From NCBI GenBank assembly GCA_003010405.1, contig PJLO01000006.1, positions 186,001 through 250,000 of the forward strand: a DNA stretch of 64,000 nt, given 5' to 3'. The notes beneath the pieces are model-generated. The model ran no database searches. It saw only the letters and a program-made list of their open reading frames with translations, and was not told the origin of the DNA. This DNA comes from Acidobacteriota bacterium (lineage in GTDB: Bacteria; Acidobacteriota; Terriglobia; Terriglobales; Acidobacteriaceae). The position numbers and the translations under genes were made by a program. Positions 7,911-16,564 of the stretch are shown piece after piece. Position 1 is the first letter of the stretch, and each line of letters starts with the position of its first letter.

Positions 7911-8891
7911 ATGAAGCTGAATCAGATTTTGTTCGCCGCAGGTCTCCTGATCGCTGCGGCGTTTGTCAGTGCGCAGAGCACGACTGGGACACAGACCTTG
8001 AACGTGGGAGCAGCCAATGCAGCCACTTCTGCCGTTTCGCCTGCCGCAGTGACTCCCAAGCCTCTCGAACCAACCAGTTCGGGGGAGCCGTATACCGAGA
8101 TGCTTGATACGGCAAACAGTCCGGCAGCATACGATCCTCTGCTGGAACCTCGCCCTCTGCCTCACTCCAATCTGTCTCTGCTCGGCGGTATTGTGCGGAA
8201 GGTGGATGTGATGCACAACCGCATAACGCTTCAGCCTTTTGGCGGAGGAAGCAAGTATTCGATTTACTTCGACGAGCGTACACACATCCTGAGCGGGGGA
8301 CGGGAAGCCACCGTGTTGGCAATTCATCCCGGGCAGCGAGTCTACGCGGATACCCAAAATTCGGGGGCGCAGGTCTTTGCGCGGACGATACAGGTGCGTA
8401 CCGCGGGCAGTTCGGCGAATGCCAACGGACAGGTGGTCGAGGTACTTGGCGGCCAGTTGCGTATGTTGGACCGCTTAAGTGGAGAGACGATTCGAGTGGC
8501 GATCACCGATAGGACCAGAGTGCAGTCGCGGAGGGGACCGGTTGCGGCAGGAGATCTGCATTCCGGATCGCTGATCGAGGTGACGTTTTTCTCAAACGGA
8601 AGGCCCAACGAGGCTCAAAACATCACTATCTACGCCAATCCGGGCGAATCCTACGTGTTTGCCGGGATATTGAGCTACATCAATCTGCGCGATGGCATCC
8701 TGGCGCTGGATAACCAAGTAGACGGCAAGAATTACGAACTCTATTTTGATCCGCTTGGGCAAAAGAAGCTGGCCCTGCTGACGGTTGGGACTGCGGTTTC
8801 AGCGACTGCCAGCTTCGATGGGAAGCGCTATCGGGCGACTTCGATCAAGGTCAGGGAGAGCGCGGCGAAGTCAGAGTCCAGCAACAGATAG
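7911..8891 (+). CDS. Exported protein with DUF5666-like beta modules
   Basis: 326 aa. The signal peptide is MKLNQILFAAGLLIAAAFVS, then AQ. After a Ser/Thr/Pro-rich spacer, residues ~85-320 hold repeated small beta modules of the type G-x-V-x-x-V-D...I-T-L...Y-x-I-Y-F-D, then ANGQVVEVLGGQLRMLDRLS, then FAGILSYINLRDGILALDN. These look like OB-type strands as in DUF5666 proteins. I do not recognise a catalytic motif. A GGGGAG sequence precedes the ATG. It is probably a periplasmic or outer-surface structural protein. It ends before the fluoride riboswitch and seems monocistronic. Confidence 0.7.
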   Translation: MKLNQILFAAGLLIAAAFVSAQSTTGTQTLNVGAANAATSAVSPAAVTPKPLEPTSSGEPYTEMLDTANSPAAYDPLLEPRPLPHSNLSLLGGIVRKVDVMHNRITLQPFGGGSKYSIYFDERTHILSGGREATVLAIHPGQRVYADTQNSGAQVFARTIQVRTAGSSANANGQVVEVLGGQLRMLDRLSGETIRVAITDRTRVQSRRGPVAAGDLHSGSLIEVTFFSNGRPNEAQNITIYANPGESYVFAGILSYINLRDGILALDNQVDGKNYELYFDPLGQKKLALLTVGTAVSATASFDGKRYRATSIKVRESAAKSESSNR

Positions 8892-8976
8892 AGTTTTGCA
8901 AGTCTTGGCATTATGAGAGCCATCCTCGCAGTAAATTGCGGGTCTGGCGGGTCGCAAACGTGAATTGCTAAAATCA

Positions 8977-9041
8977 GGGGTGGTGATGGAGTTCACCCTT
9001 AACCGTTGCGCTTGCCCGGCGAGTGCGGCTGATGACTCCTA
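8977..9041 (+). ncRNA. Fluoride riboswitch (crcB motif)
   Basis: The conserved core is present: the hairpin GGTGATGGAGTTCACC, then the TTAACCG junction, a second stem, and GCTGATGACTCCTA at the 3' end. The signature pseudoknot is available between GGAG (8988-8991) and CTCC (9036-9039). It lies 26 nt upstream of the crcB start. The CTCCT of the aptamer (9036-9040) is also complementary to the crcB Shine-Dalgarno AGGAG (9051-9055). I therefore infer translational control: without fluoride the SD is paired, and with fluoride the pseudoknot forms and the SD is freed. No terminator hairpin with a T-run is seen. Confidence 0.93.
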
Positions 9042-9066
9042 GCTCATATCAGGAGAATTTCAGACA

Positions 9067-9441
9067 GTGCTTGCCTATCTTTATGTATCCCTGGGCGCCA
9101 TTGTCGGCGCCAGCGCCCGTTATTTTGTCAGCCGCTTCATTGCCAAGACCGTCACGGCCTCTTTCCCCTGCGGCACACTGCTCATCAATGCGACCGGTAG
9201 TTTTATTCTCGGATTATTCTTGATCTGGAGTACCGAGCGTGCATTGCCCGACCCTCGTTGGCGTCTGTTGATTGCCATCGGCTTCTGCGGTTCCTACACT
9301 ACGTTTTCCAGTTATGCCTTCGAGAGTTTCTCGCTCTTTGAGCAAGGGCACTACCTTCTGTTTGCATCGAATGTGCTGGCGAACAATATCCTTTGCCTTG
9401 CCGGAGTTTTGGCCGGTGCGGTTCTGGCAAGGAGCATATAA
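9067..9441 (+). CDS. crcB: Fluoride ion exporter CrcB/Fluc
   Basis: 124 aa with four membrane helices, the normal size for a Fluc subunit, which works as an antiparallel dimer to export fluoride through the inner membrane. It has the N-terminal GAIVGASARYFVSR, the central GTLLINATGSFILG (Asn and polar track) and GFCGSYTTFSSYAFE, which carries the Phe/Thr pore residues. The start is GTG at 9067, 11 nt after AGGAG. The adjacent riboswitch confirms the role. The stop codon overlaps the start of the DUF190 gene by one base. Confidence 0.96.
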   Translation: MLAYLYVSLGAIVGASARYFVSRFIAKTVTASFPCGTLLINATGSFILGLFLIWSTERALPDPRWRLLIAIGFCGSYTTFSSYAFESFSLFEQGHYLLFASNVLANNILCLAGVLAGAVLARSI

Positions 9442-9791
9442 TGTCCGGCGCACTGAACCAGGGGGAGAGAACGATGGCTGTACAAATCACAATGTACCTG
9501 CACGAGGAAGACCAGTGGCAGCACCGCTCCTTACATCTGGAAGTATTGAAATATCTGCGCGAGGAAAACGTTTTCGGAGCCGTCGCCTATCATGCCGTCG
9601 CCGGCTTCATGGGACGTATGCGGCTGAAGACCGCGACGCTGGTCGATGGGGGAGGAAAGCTTCCGGTCGTCGTCACCTTCGTTGATACGGACGAACACAT
9701 CCAGCGCGTGCTGCCGAAGCTGAAGGAAATGGCCGCACACCGCCTGATTGTGCGCGAAAACGTGACAGTGGAGCAGGGAAGTCTCGACTGA
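9441..9791 (+). CDS. DUF190 family protein, fluoride-associated
   Basis: 116 aa, PII-like small cytosolic protein of the DUF190 family (VQITMYLHEEDQWQHRSLHL, then FGAVAYHAVAGFMG and LPVVVTFVDTDEHIQRVLPK). DUF190 genes often sit beside crcB and are thought to help fluoride resistance, though the biochemistry is not settled. The ATG at 9441 overlaps the crcB stop (TAATG) and has AAGGAG 6 nt upstream, which suggests translational coupling. A second in-frame ATG at 9474 also has a good site (GGGGGAG) and gives a 105-aa product. Both may be used. It ends 2 bp from the convergent HAD gene. Confidence 0.88.
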   Translation: MSGALNQGERTMAVQITMYLHEEDQWQHRSLHLEVLKYLREENVFGAVAYHAVAGFMGRMRLKTATLVDGGGKLPVVVTFVDTDEHIQRVLPKLKEMAAHRLIVRENVTVEQGSLD

Positions 9792-9793
9792 GG

Positions 9794-10432
9794 CTAGACC
9801 GCTTCGCGGCTCTCCCGGCGTTCCTCCAGCTTGAGCCCGAGGGCCGCTAGCTTTTCACAGGTCGAGGTGTAATCGACGTGATGAATGCCTCGTATTCCCA
9901 GAGTTTCAGCGATCTGGACAAACATCGCACGGTCCTCAATGTATGCGACCTGTTCAGGCGGAACCTGGGCGACATCCAGTGCAATACGGTAGATATCCTC
10001 GTCAGGCTTGCGCACGTGGACGAAGCAGGATGCGATGAAGAAATCCACAAAGCTGTGGAGCTTGAAATTCTGAATGCGGCGCTCGTTGAGTTCGCGCCCT
10101 TCGTTGTTGATTACGGCAATCTTCAGCTTGTATTGAGACTTGAGAGTGCGGACCAGATCGATCATCTCGGGACAGGGTTTGGATTGCGCGAACATGAATT
10201 CGCGAAACTGATCCTTCGTGAAGTTCCGCTGCTCGTAAAAGACAACCCGGCTTAGATACTGGTCCAAGGTGAGTTTTCCAGCCTCGTAGGTATCAAAAGT
10301 CAGATGATGCCGTTCATCCATTTCCTTGCGGTCGAGGTTGAATGTTGTTGCCGCAAGCTCGCGCGAGTGGCGGTCCCAGCCATTGGTAAGCAGGACTCCG
10401 CCCAAGTCGAGAAACAGAGCTGATATCCGCAT
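9794..10432 (-). CDS. HAD-superfamily hydrolase (subfamily IA type)
   Basis: 212 aa with the HAD motifs in order: I at FLDLGGVLL (nucleophile Asp9), II at IAVINNEGRE, III at VRKPDEDIY and IV at VAYIEDRAMF. The helical cap lies between motifs I and II. Motif I is D-x-G rather than the D-x-D of most phosphatases, so the usual second acid is missing, and motif II has Asn where Ser or Thr is common. A phosphatase or epoxide-hydrolase-like activity is possible but not shown. ATG 10432 is chosen because GGAGGGG precedes it; the frame extends upstream without further domain. Confidence 0.78.
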   Translation of the reverse strand: MRISALFLDLGGVLLTNGWDRHSRELAATTFNLDRKEMDERHHLTFDTYEAGKLTLDQYLSRVVFYEQRNFTKDQFREFMFAQSKPCPEMIDLVRTLKSQYKLKIAVINNEGRELNERRIQNFKLHSFVDFFIASCFVHVRKPDEDIYRIALDVAQVPPEQVAYIEDRAMFVQIAETLGIRGIHHVDYTSTCEKLAALGLKLEERRESREAV

Positions 10433-10594
10433 GCTTCCCCTCCACATAACGGAACCGAACAGCAAACTTGTCTGTCGGTCTGTTGGGTCCAGCGATGACG
10501 AGAGACCGGCAGGTTGGACAGCACGGATTAGCACAGCCGCCAGAGCACGGAGAGAGCGGGTACCCTCCAGTAGTTAAGCCGCTCGATTGCCGCA

Positions 10595-12796
10595 CTAAAA
10601 GACCCGTCCGACTTGGAAGAAGAACTTTGCATGGCCGTAGTCGCCGACCGCACCGCCTACTTCCACGGGTCCGAACAGCGTATTCATGATGAGTCCCGCG
10701 GCCACGTCTCCAGGGAGATAGGGCGGTTTGGGGCCTTTGGGAAGTTGATAGGTCTTACCCACCTCAAACATGCCAATGAAGTCGATCGTACTTCCCAGCA
10801 AGGGCGGCAGTTTCGCCAGCGTTCGAATATAACCAAGCTGGAACAGAAAGTATTGGTCGGTCAGCAACTCGTTGGTACCGAACGCCGCAAAGCGCGTTAC
10901 TCCCCCTAGGGGGAACTGCGGCACTCCGGTCTTGTATCCGTAGGTGGTTCCTCCGTAACCGTGCAGGAAGACCGAGGAGGGAACGTTCAAGCGGAAGTAG
11001 TTCTGGAGCTGTAACTCCGAAATCGGGAATCCTTCGGGAGCTCCGGGGTTGGCGTTGAAATACTTCGTGTAAAACTTGATGTTATGGCCTGTGCGGGGAA
11101 CGATTGGATTGTCCACCGACACGTAGGTGTATTGCAGCCTGAGGTTGCCGGTTCCCCCGGAGACGTTCGGTAATACGGTTCTATCCCCGGTCTGTGGCGA
11201 GAGGTGTTGATAGCCGCCCTCATACCCGAGACGCGCCTCCCCGGTTCGTCCGAACAGATAGCCCACGTCAAGGGCACCGAGCGCCACGCGGTTCCGGTAG
11301 AGAGAGAGCAGGTCGCTTCCCTTGTAAATTGGGTACTGAGCGCTGTTGAAGCCGACTCGCGGCGCAACGAACCATTTACTCGTGGCCTTGAATGGCCGGT
11401 AATACTCGCTGTTGATTCCGTATTGGGAACCCAGAATTACGTCGTTGCGCAACTCTCTCCGATAGCCACCAAAATTCAGATACGTAATGCGCGCGCCGAT
11501 ACTGAAAAAGACGTTGTTGTAGTCGGAGCCATCTATGACGATAAGGGGCCGCACAATCGGCGGGGCGTATGGTTTTGGCTCGGCTTGAATCTGGAGGCCC
11601 TGTTTGCCGTTCTGCTCTACCATGGAATAGTTCAAGGTAGACAGGGAGCCCATCCCCCTAAATTCCATAAGTTTTTGATCAAGCTCGTTTGGGTCAGCCG
11701 GCTTTCCCGATACCCCGGCCATCTCTTCGGTCATAGGTTGTGCGATCTCTGGAGGCACGCCAATGACCTCTACAAACTGTGGAACGGGCGCCTTTTTTCG
11801 CCGTGCGTTGCGCTCGGCGAGATACTGGTTCCACGCGGCCTCATCTACCGAGAAGAAAGAAAGTTTTGCGGCATTTGCCGCGGCTGCGTCATATCCGGCC
11901 TTGATGATCGCATCGGCTTTCTTATAGTCACTTCCTGTGTAATTGTTCACCGGCACGATTACCAGCAGATCTGCGGATTTCATCGAACGACGTTCGTTAG
12001 CGACGATCACCGCGGAGATCGACTGTCCGAGCACCGCAAAGCTGGATAGCGACTCAGCAGGGTTGATCGGATTTACCTCGAGGTGAATGGCGAGAACGAT
12101 ATCTGCGCCCATTTCTTTGGCGACATCGGTGGGAAGGTTGTCCAGCAGTCCGCCATCAACGAAGATGTGGTCTCCGCTGCGGACAGAGCTGAAGATGCCA
12201 GGCAGCGACATGGTGGAACGTAATGCCAGGTCCAGCGGTCCACTGCGGAAAACATACTCGCTTGAAGTCACGAGGTCCGTAGCCACACAGGCAAATGGTA
12301 TTGGCAACTCGTCGAAACTCCTCATTTGCGAATAAGGCAACGAAATGCGGTTCAGGATCAGATCCACCTGCTGGCCGGTGTTAAAGCCGGAAGGAAATTG
12401 CAACCCTTTGCGCAAGCCGAATTCCAGCGTGCTGGGATAGTCGCGAGCATCCTGCTTGCGCCGAAAAGCAAGGTCATTGAAGGGTGTCTGCCCGCTCAGG
12501 ACTAGGTCCCAGTCAATACTTTTCACCACTTGACGGACTTCGGCGGCATTCCGCCCGGTGGCATAAACTCCGCCCACCAACCCGCCCATGCTGGTGCCGG
12601 CGACGTAGCTCACGGGGATGCGGTGCTCCTCCAGCCACTGGATGACTCCAACGTGTGCCAGACCGCGCGCACCGCCTCCCTCCAACACCAGTCCGATTCT
12701 GGGGCGTTTCGCGGCGGCTGGAGTGCTTTGCGTCAGGCCGATTGCTGAAGTGAGCCAGACTAGAAGGAGTACAAGAATTCGCGATCTGTACGCCAT
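10595..12796 (-). CDS. Patatin-like phospholipase fused to outer-membrane beta-barrel (type Vd-like)
   Basis: 733 aa. The signal peptide (residues 1-22) is followed by a patatin domain with the oxyanion loop GGGARG (40-45), nucleophile elbow GTSMG (Ser69) and catalytic Asp214 in FVDGG, so the Ser-Asp dyad is intact. Residues ~390-460 look like a POTRA-type linker. The rest is a Tyr/Gly-rich beta-barrel like bacterial surface antigen D15, ending in VGRVF. This architecture matches PlpD-type autotransporters, in which the barrel carries the lipase to the surface. The start at 12796 gives a clean signal peptide; the frame extends 35 codons upstream without support. The acyl substrate is unknown. 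Confidence 0.88.
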   Translation of the reverse strand: MAYRSRILVLLLVWLTSAIGLTQSTPAAAKRPRIGLVLEGGGARGLAHVGVIQWLEEHRIPVSYVAGTSMGGLVGGVYATGRNAAEVRQVVKSIDWDLVLSGQTPFNDLAFRRKQDARDYPSTLEFGLRKGLQFPSGFNTGQQVDLILNRISLPYSQMRSFDELPIPFACVATDLVTSSEYVFRSGPLDLALRSTMSLPGIFSSVRSGDHIFVDGGLLDNLPTDVAKEMGADIVLAIHLEVNPINPAESLSSFAVLGQSISAVIVANERRSMKSADLLVIVPVNNYTGSDYKKADAIIKAGYDAAAANAAKLSFFSVDEAAWNQYLAERNARRKKAPVPQFVEVIGVPPEIAQPMTEEMAGVSGKPADPNELDQKLMEFRGMGSLSTLNYSMVEQNGKQGLQIQAEPKPYAPPIVRPLIVIDGSDYNNVFFSIGARITYLNFGGYRRELRNDVILGSQYGINSEYYRPFKATSKWFVAPRVGFNSAQYPIYKGSDLLSLYRNRVALGALDVGYLFGRTGEARLGYEGGYQHLSPQTGDRTVLPNVSGGTGNLRLQYTYVSVDNPIVPRTGHNIKFYTKYFNANPGAPEGFPISELQLQNYFRLNVPSSVFLHGYGGTTYGYKTGVPQFPLGGVTRFAAFGTNELLTDQYFLFQLGYIRTLAKLPPLLGSTIDFIGMFEVGKTYQLPKGPKPPYLPGDVAAGLIMNTLFGPVEVGGAVGDYGHAKFFFQVGRVF

Positions 12797-13134
12797 GGTA
12801 ACGTCGGGCCTTTCTCTGTCCGTCCGTTTAAGCAAGCGAAACAGTGTCAACTCCGTTGCAACTTCTATTGATCCTGAGATTACCGTCGCGGTGGGCGTCA
12901 CAGAGCATTGGCTGGAAAACGATCACCAAGTCGACGCAAATCTTCGTCAAACACCGATGGCCCATTTATCGCGTCAAAACGAGAGTTGGCGCGATAAGAG
13001 AGATTCACAGTCAACTCAGGATGTTGCCCGCCCATTCTGCTCTAATTAATCTTCCAACAGGATCTTGCGAGCCGATTATGTGATGGTGGCCTGGGCTTAG
13101 TTCGATGGTGCAACAGTGATCAGGTTCGTGGATG
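12797..13134. other. Intergenic region upstream of the patatin gene
   Basis: This 338-bp region holds the 5' flank of the patatin gene and the 3' end of the glycosyltransferase gene, both on the minus strand. I see no ORF with protein character, no strong hairpin and no known RNA motif. Confidence 0.45.
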
Positions 13135-14799
13135 TTATGACTTGAGTTTTCTGCGTAATATTTCTGAACCCGGACATGAGCGAATGGGGGAATCCGGCAA
13201 TGCCAGATTTGCATTCCGAATCTTGTCGATCTCAATCACTGCGATCCATTCACCTGGAGTGGAGTCTTGCCAGACGATTCGCCCATGTAACATTCGCGCA
13301 ATAGTTGCTGCTGGAAGATCCTGATGAAAGTCGAAATAGCGCGTCTGAATGTTGGTCCAGCCAGGAATGCGATGGAATAGCCCCCACTGTGGTTCAAATT
13401 TCGTGGAGAAGGCAACTACCACGTCAAAGCTTTCGGGCTGCTGCTGGGCGCGAAGAATTTCCTCCGCGCTGAAGTTCTCGATGCGCACCACCGTGAGCGG
13501 ACGCCCTACATAGCCAAGGAACGGCCGATTTAATTCGTCGGAAGCGGGCCACGCCGTGAGGATGCGATCCTGCGCGTAATGTTTTTCCGCGTACTTCGCG
13601 GCCTGCTGGTGCAGTCGCACGTAGGATGCCCAGGTAAGATTGTCTTCGGGCGAAATGAACCACGGGGGATTTAGAAATAATGCCAGGAGGAACGCGGCGG
13701 CGCACCCGGCGATCCACCACTTCCAACGAGGCGCGTACATCCGCAGCACGTTCACGGAGAGCAAAATTACGAGAGGAATTGCCGGAATCATGTAGCGAGC
13801 GAGCAACGCCCCACCGACGACCGCGAACTCCGCCACCTGTGCCAGCACCACCAGCACGAGCAGAATTTGAATGTTTGGAGCAATGGCTTGGGCAGACGCT
13901 TCAGGAGCACCCGGATGCCGGGCATTCCAGAGAAGGAGCAGCGCGGCAGCTGTGAGCACGAACAGATTCATGTATCCGCTCGAGTGCCAGAACCGCATCA
14001 CCCCGGCCAGCAGAATTCGGAGCGGCGTGATGGTGGCTCCCACATTGTAGCGGAGGTAGTCAGGGTTGCCGAAGATGTGGCCGGTGCGGTGACAGTGATA
14101 CCCGTACCAGCCGATCAGCGGAAGCAGAGCCAGCAGATAGGCCGCGCACTGCGCCAGCGAGCGCCGGGGCAAGCACCACTTCGCTGTCACTTGGGGACGC
14201 CAGCGATAGGCCATCCAACCGATCAGATCAGCGCCGAAGAGCGTGAGCGTGACCACCACGGTGGTCTCTTTGGCTACCGCTGCGAGGGCAGCAAAGGCGA
14301 TTGCCTGCCAGCGACGGCCGCAAATGTGCGAGTACAGGGTCCAGAGCACCAGGGCAAATGCCGCGATATCAAGGTGCGCCATTGCTGATTGCGAAAATAC
14401 CGTTGGCGACAGCGCTGTGAGCACGACTGTGGCATTCGCTACAGCCGTGCTTGCCACGCGGCGCGCAAGCAGCCAGAGCCCGGTGAATCCGAAAGCGGCA
14501 ACCAGCAGCATGGCTGTGCGCGTCACCAGGGGAGAGTAGGCGGCGATCTTCCAGCAGAGGGCAAGCCACAGCATTACTAGCGGCGGATGAGCGTTGGAAA
14601 GCGTGGTGTGTGGAATCAGGTCGCCCGAGAGAAGAATGTCACGGGCGGCTGGAACGAAGTATCCTGCTTCGTCCCAAAAGTACGGTAACCGCAACAGCGG
14701 AAGATGCACCATCCAGAGTGCAAGAAAGATTAGACCAAAAGCCAGAAGCCCCTGAGTCAGCAAGCCTCCGGCAGGCGTATGAGGGGTGCGTTGGCGCAT
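13135..14799 (-). CDS. Polytopic membrane glycosyltransferase (GT-C, ArnT/PMT-like)
   Basis: 554 aa with about ten membrane helices. The first periplasmic loop carries the catalytic DE pair in LPYFWDEAGYFVPAAR, and downstream are SNAHPPL and the cytoplasmic AVAKET segment, as in PMT_2/GT83 enzymes. These transfer sugars from polyprenyl-phosphate donors to lipids or proteins on the periplasmic side. The C-terminal ~150 residues form a soluble domain. Acceptor and donor cannot be told. It follows the DUF3467 gene by 2 bp and is probably co-transcribed with it. Confidence 0.82.
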   Translation of the reverse strand: MRQRTPHTPAGGLLTQGLLAFGLIFLALWMVHLPLLRLPYFWDEAGYFVPAARDILLSGDLIPHTTLSNAHPPLVMLWLALCWKIAAYSPLVTRTAMLLVAAFGFTGLWLLARRVASTAVANATVVLTALSPTVFSQSAMAHLDIAAFALVLWTLYSHICGRRWQAIAFAALAAVAKETTVVVTLTLFGADLIGWMAYRWRPQVTAKWCLPRRSLAQCAAYLLALLPLIGWYGYHCHRTGHIFGNPDYLRYNVGATITPLRILLAGVMRFWHSSGYMNLFVLTAAALLLLWNARHPGAPEASAQAIAPNIQILLVLVVLAQVAEFAVVGGALLARYMIPAIPLVILLSVNVLRMYAPRWKWWIAGCAAAFLLALFLNPPWFISPEDNLTWASYVRLHQQAAKYAEKHYAQDRILTAWPASDELNRPFLGYVGRPLTVVRIENFSAEEILRAQQQPESFDVVVAFSTKFEPQWGLFHRIPGWTNIQTRYFDFHQDLPAATIARMLHGRIVWQDSTPGEWIAVIEIDKIRNANLALPDSPIRSCPGSEILRRKLKS

Positions 14800-14801
14800 T
14801 C

Positions 14802-15101
14802 TTAGTGGATGGGACCGTTCTGCGCAAACTGCGGATCGATCTTGATCTCCCCAAAAGTCTGCTCATAGTTCGCTACATTCTGCTGGAGCATCAGCGAGAG
14901 CGCCTTGGCCTGCTGTGGGCTGAGATAGATTCCCTGAAAGTTGCGTAGGTCAATGCCAGGGCCATTCCCCGGGATAGCCATTCCGAAGGCGAGAAAGAAA
15001 TCCCACACACTCATGCGGACTTGCACGCTGTTGGAATAGTTCTCGCGGTAATCGTCTGAATTCTGGATGCGGATTTCGGGCTGTTCGTTGAAATTGGACA
15101 T
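14802..15101 (-). CDS. DUF3467 domain protein
   Basis: 99 aa, a small cytosolic protein (EIRIQNSDDYRENYSNSVQV, RMSVWDFFLAFG, IYLSPQQAKALSLMLQQNVA). This matches the DUF3467 pattern of an N-terminal beta segment around a YxNxV motif and a C-terminal helix with SPQxAKxL. No enzymatic motif is visible and its function is unknown. The start at 15101 is chosen over the frame start at 15128 because the domain begins there. It is the first gene of a probable two-gene unit with the membrane glycosyltransferase, and divergent from the hydroxylase gene. Confidence 0.8.
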   Translation of the reverse strand: MSNFNEQPEIRIQNSDDYRENYSNSVQVRMSVWDFFLAFGMAIPGNGPGIDLRNFQGIYLSPQQAKALSLMLQQNVANYEQTFGEIKIDPQFAQNGPIH

Positions 15102-15244
15102 AAGAGATCTCAAAAAACAGCCTAACAACTTTGGCGCGGAATGGCACGCGCAAGGGCCAGCTTTTCACCTATCGTGCTCCTCTTCGCTCACTCGCAGCAT
15201 CTCAGGAGATGGTTTTCAAGTTCGTTCGTGCGAGTGAGGTGGCA

Positions 15245-16000
15245 ATGCAGAGGTTGGATCAAGCCGGGTTGATTGCGGCAAAACCATTTTTGATCGAACA
15301 GGACTACACGAAATACACACCAGAGCAGCACTCTCTCTGGGGTGAGCTGGTGCAGCGGCGGATGGCCCAGCTGAAAGAGTGTGCCTGTCGCGAGTACCTG
15401 GACGGATGGAGTGTGCTCGGCCTTAAGCCAGAGCGGATTCCGCGTCTGCCAGTGGTGAGCGAACTGCTTGAGAAACGCACCGGATGGAGAGTGCAGCCGG
15501 TTTCAGGATTCATGCCGTCGCGTGCGTTTTTCGAAATGCTTCAGGCCCGGCAGTTTCCTACAACTACCTGGCTGCGCAGCCGCGAGTCGATGGACTACAC
15601 GCCGGAGCCGGACATTTTGCACGACGCGCTGGGGCATCTTCCAATGTTTGCCGAGCAGCGCTTTGCCGACGCCGTCGCCGAGTACGGGCGTGTGTGCTAC
15701 GCGATGGAGAGCGAAGAGAAGTTAGAACGAATGGGGAGGCTCTTCTGGTACACCTTTGAGTTTGGCTTGATCCGGCAGGACGGCGCCGTGAAGGTGTACG
15801 GCTCGGGCATCGCGTCATCGCAGGCGGAGTGTACCAACGTGCTCTCGGGAGGCTGCGAGATCCGGGATTTCAGCGTTGCTGAGGTTCTGAATACTACCGT
15901 GAAGGTGGACGAGATTCACAAGCGGCTCTTCGCGATAAATTCATTCTCAGAGACACTGAACGCGGTTCGAGAAGCGCGGGAGATGGTGGAAAAGAATTGA
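15245..16000 (+). CDS. phhA: Biopterin-dependent aromatic amino acid hydroxylase (phenylalanine 4-monooxygenase type)
   Basis: 251 aa from the ATG at 15245. The catalytic fold is clear: IEQDYTKYTPEQHSLW, GFMPSRAFFEMLQARQFPTT, and the iron-binding facial triad His126 and His131 in PDILHDALGHLP plus Glu172 in FWYTFEFGL. The enzyme converts Phe to Tyr with O2 and a tetrahydropterin in the cytosol; bacterial forms lack the regulatory ACT domain, as here. Start choice: GAGG lies 5 nt before 15245. The frame is open to an ATG at 15131, but that has no ribosome site and would leave only 29 bp to the divergent DUF3467 start. Trp or Tyr as substrate cannot be excluded. Confidence 0.9.
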   Translation: MQRLDQAGLIAAKPFLIEQDYTKYTPEQHSLWGELVQRRMAQLKECACREYLDGWSVLGLKPERIPRLPVVSELLEKRTGWRVQPVSGFMPSRAFFEMLQARQFPTTTWLRSRESMDYTPEPDILHDALGHLPMFAEQRFADAVAEYGRVCYAMESEEKLERMGRLFWYTFEFGLIRQDGAVKVYGSGIASSQAECTNVLSGGCEIRDFSVAEVLNTTVKVDEIHKRLFAINSFSETLNAVREAREMVEKN

Positions 16001-16052
16001 CGAGTTTGCCCCGGCGCGACTGCGTGCTTCCGCTGGGGGAAAGGGGAAAAAC

Positions 16053-16445
16053 TCAAAATTTTTCTTTCTTCCGGTATACCGTGCCCTGAAAAATTGCAAT
16101 CAGGTCGTGTTTGTCATTCCGAATTTCGACGACATAAGTTCCTAACTTGTGGTTCAGCGAAACTTCTTTTGCTTCGGCAATCAAAACTCCGGTGGACACT
16201 GCTTTTGCATAGGATATGGTCGCATTAATTCCCACGGCAATTTGCCCGTGTGAATTTGACGCAGCCCCGAAAGTGAAATCCGCCAGCGTAAAAATTGCGC
16301 CGCCGTGAACGATCCCCAACCCGTTCAAATGGCGGTCCTGTATTTCCATTCTTGATCTGGCGTATCCGGGCGCGACCTCCAGCAACTTTATGCCGCAGTG
16401 TTCGTTAAAGCTATCCTTCGCAAGAACACGCTTGACCTTTTCCAC
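16053..16445 (-). CDS. PaaI-family hotdog-fold thioesterase
   Basis: 130 aa, single hotdog domain. It has HCGIKLLEVAPGYARSRMEI, then the loop HLNGLGIVHGGAIFTLADFT with the HGG and Asp typical of PaaI/YdiI acyl-CoA thioesterases, and GINATISYAKAV. Such cytosolic enzymes hydrolyse phenylacetyl-, hydroxybenzoyl- or other CoA esters. No phenylacetate genes are nearby, so the substrate is open. It is convergent with the hydroxylase gene. Confidence 0.88.
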   Translation of the reverse strand: MEKVKRVLAKDSFNEHCGIKLLEVAPGYARSRMEIQDRHLNGLGIVHGGAIFTLADFTFGAASNSHGQIAVGINATISYAKAVSTGVLIAEAKEVSLNHKLGTYVVEIRNDKHDLIAIFQGTVYRKKEKF

Positions 16446-16564
16446 TTCTGTTTCACCTCTGACTTGTACTGTTACTCTATCCGCCGCGCCTCACCTTGAA
16501 CAACGGAATATTGTTAATCGCAACAGAAACAACTTCTGGAACGTGGAGCGATAGAATTGGGGCA

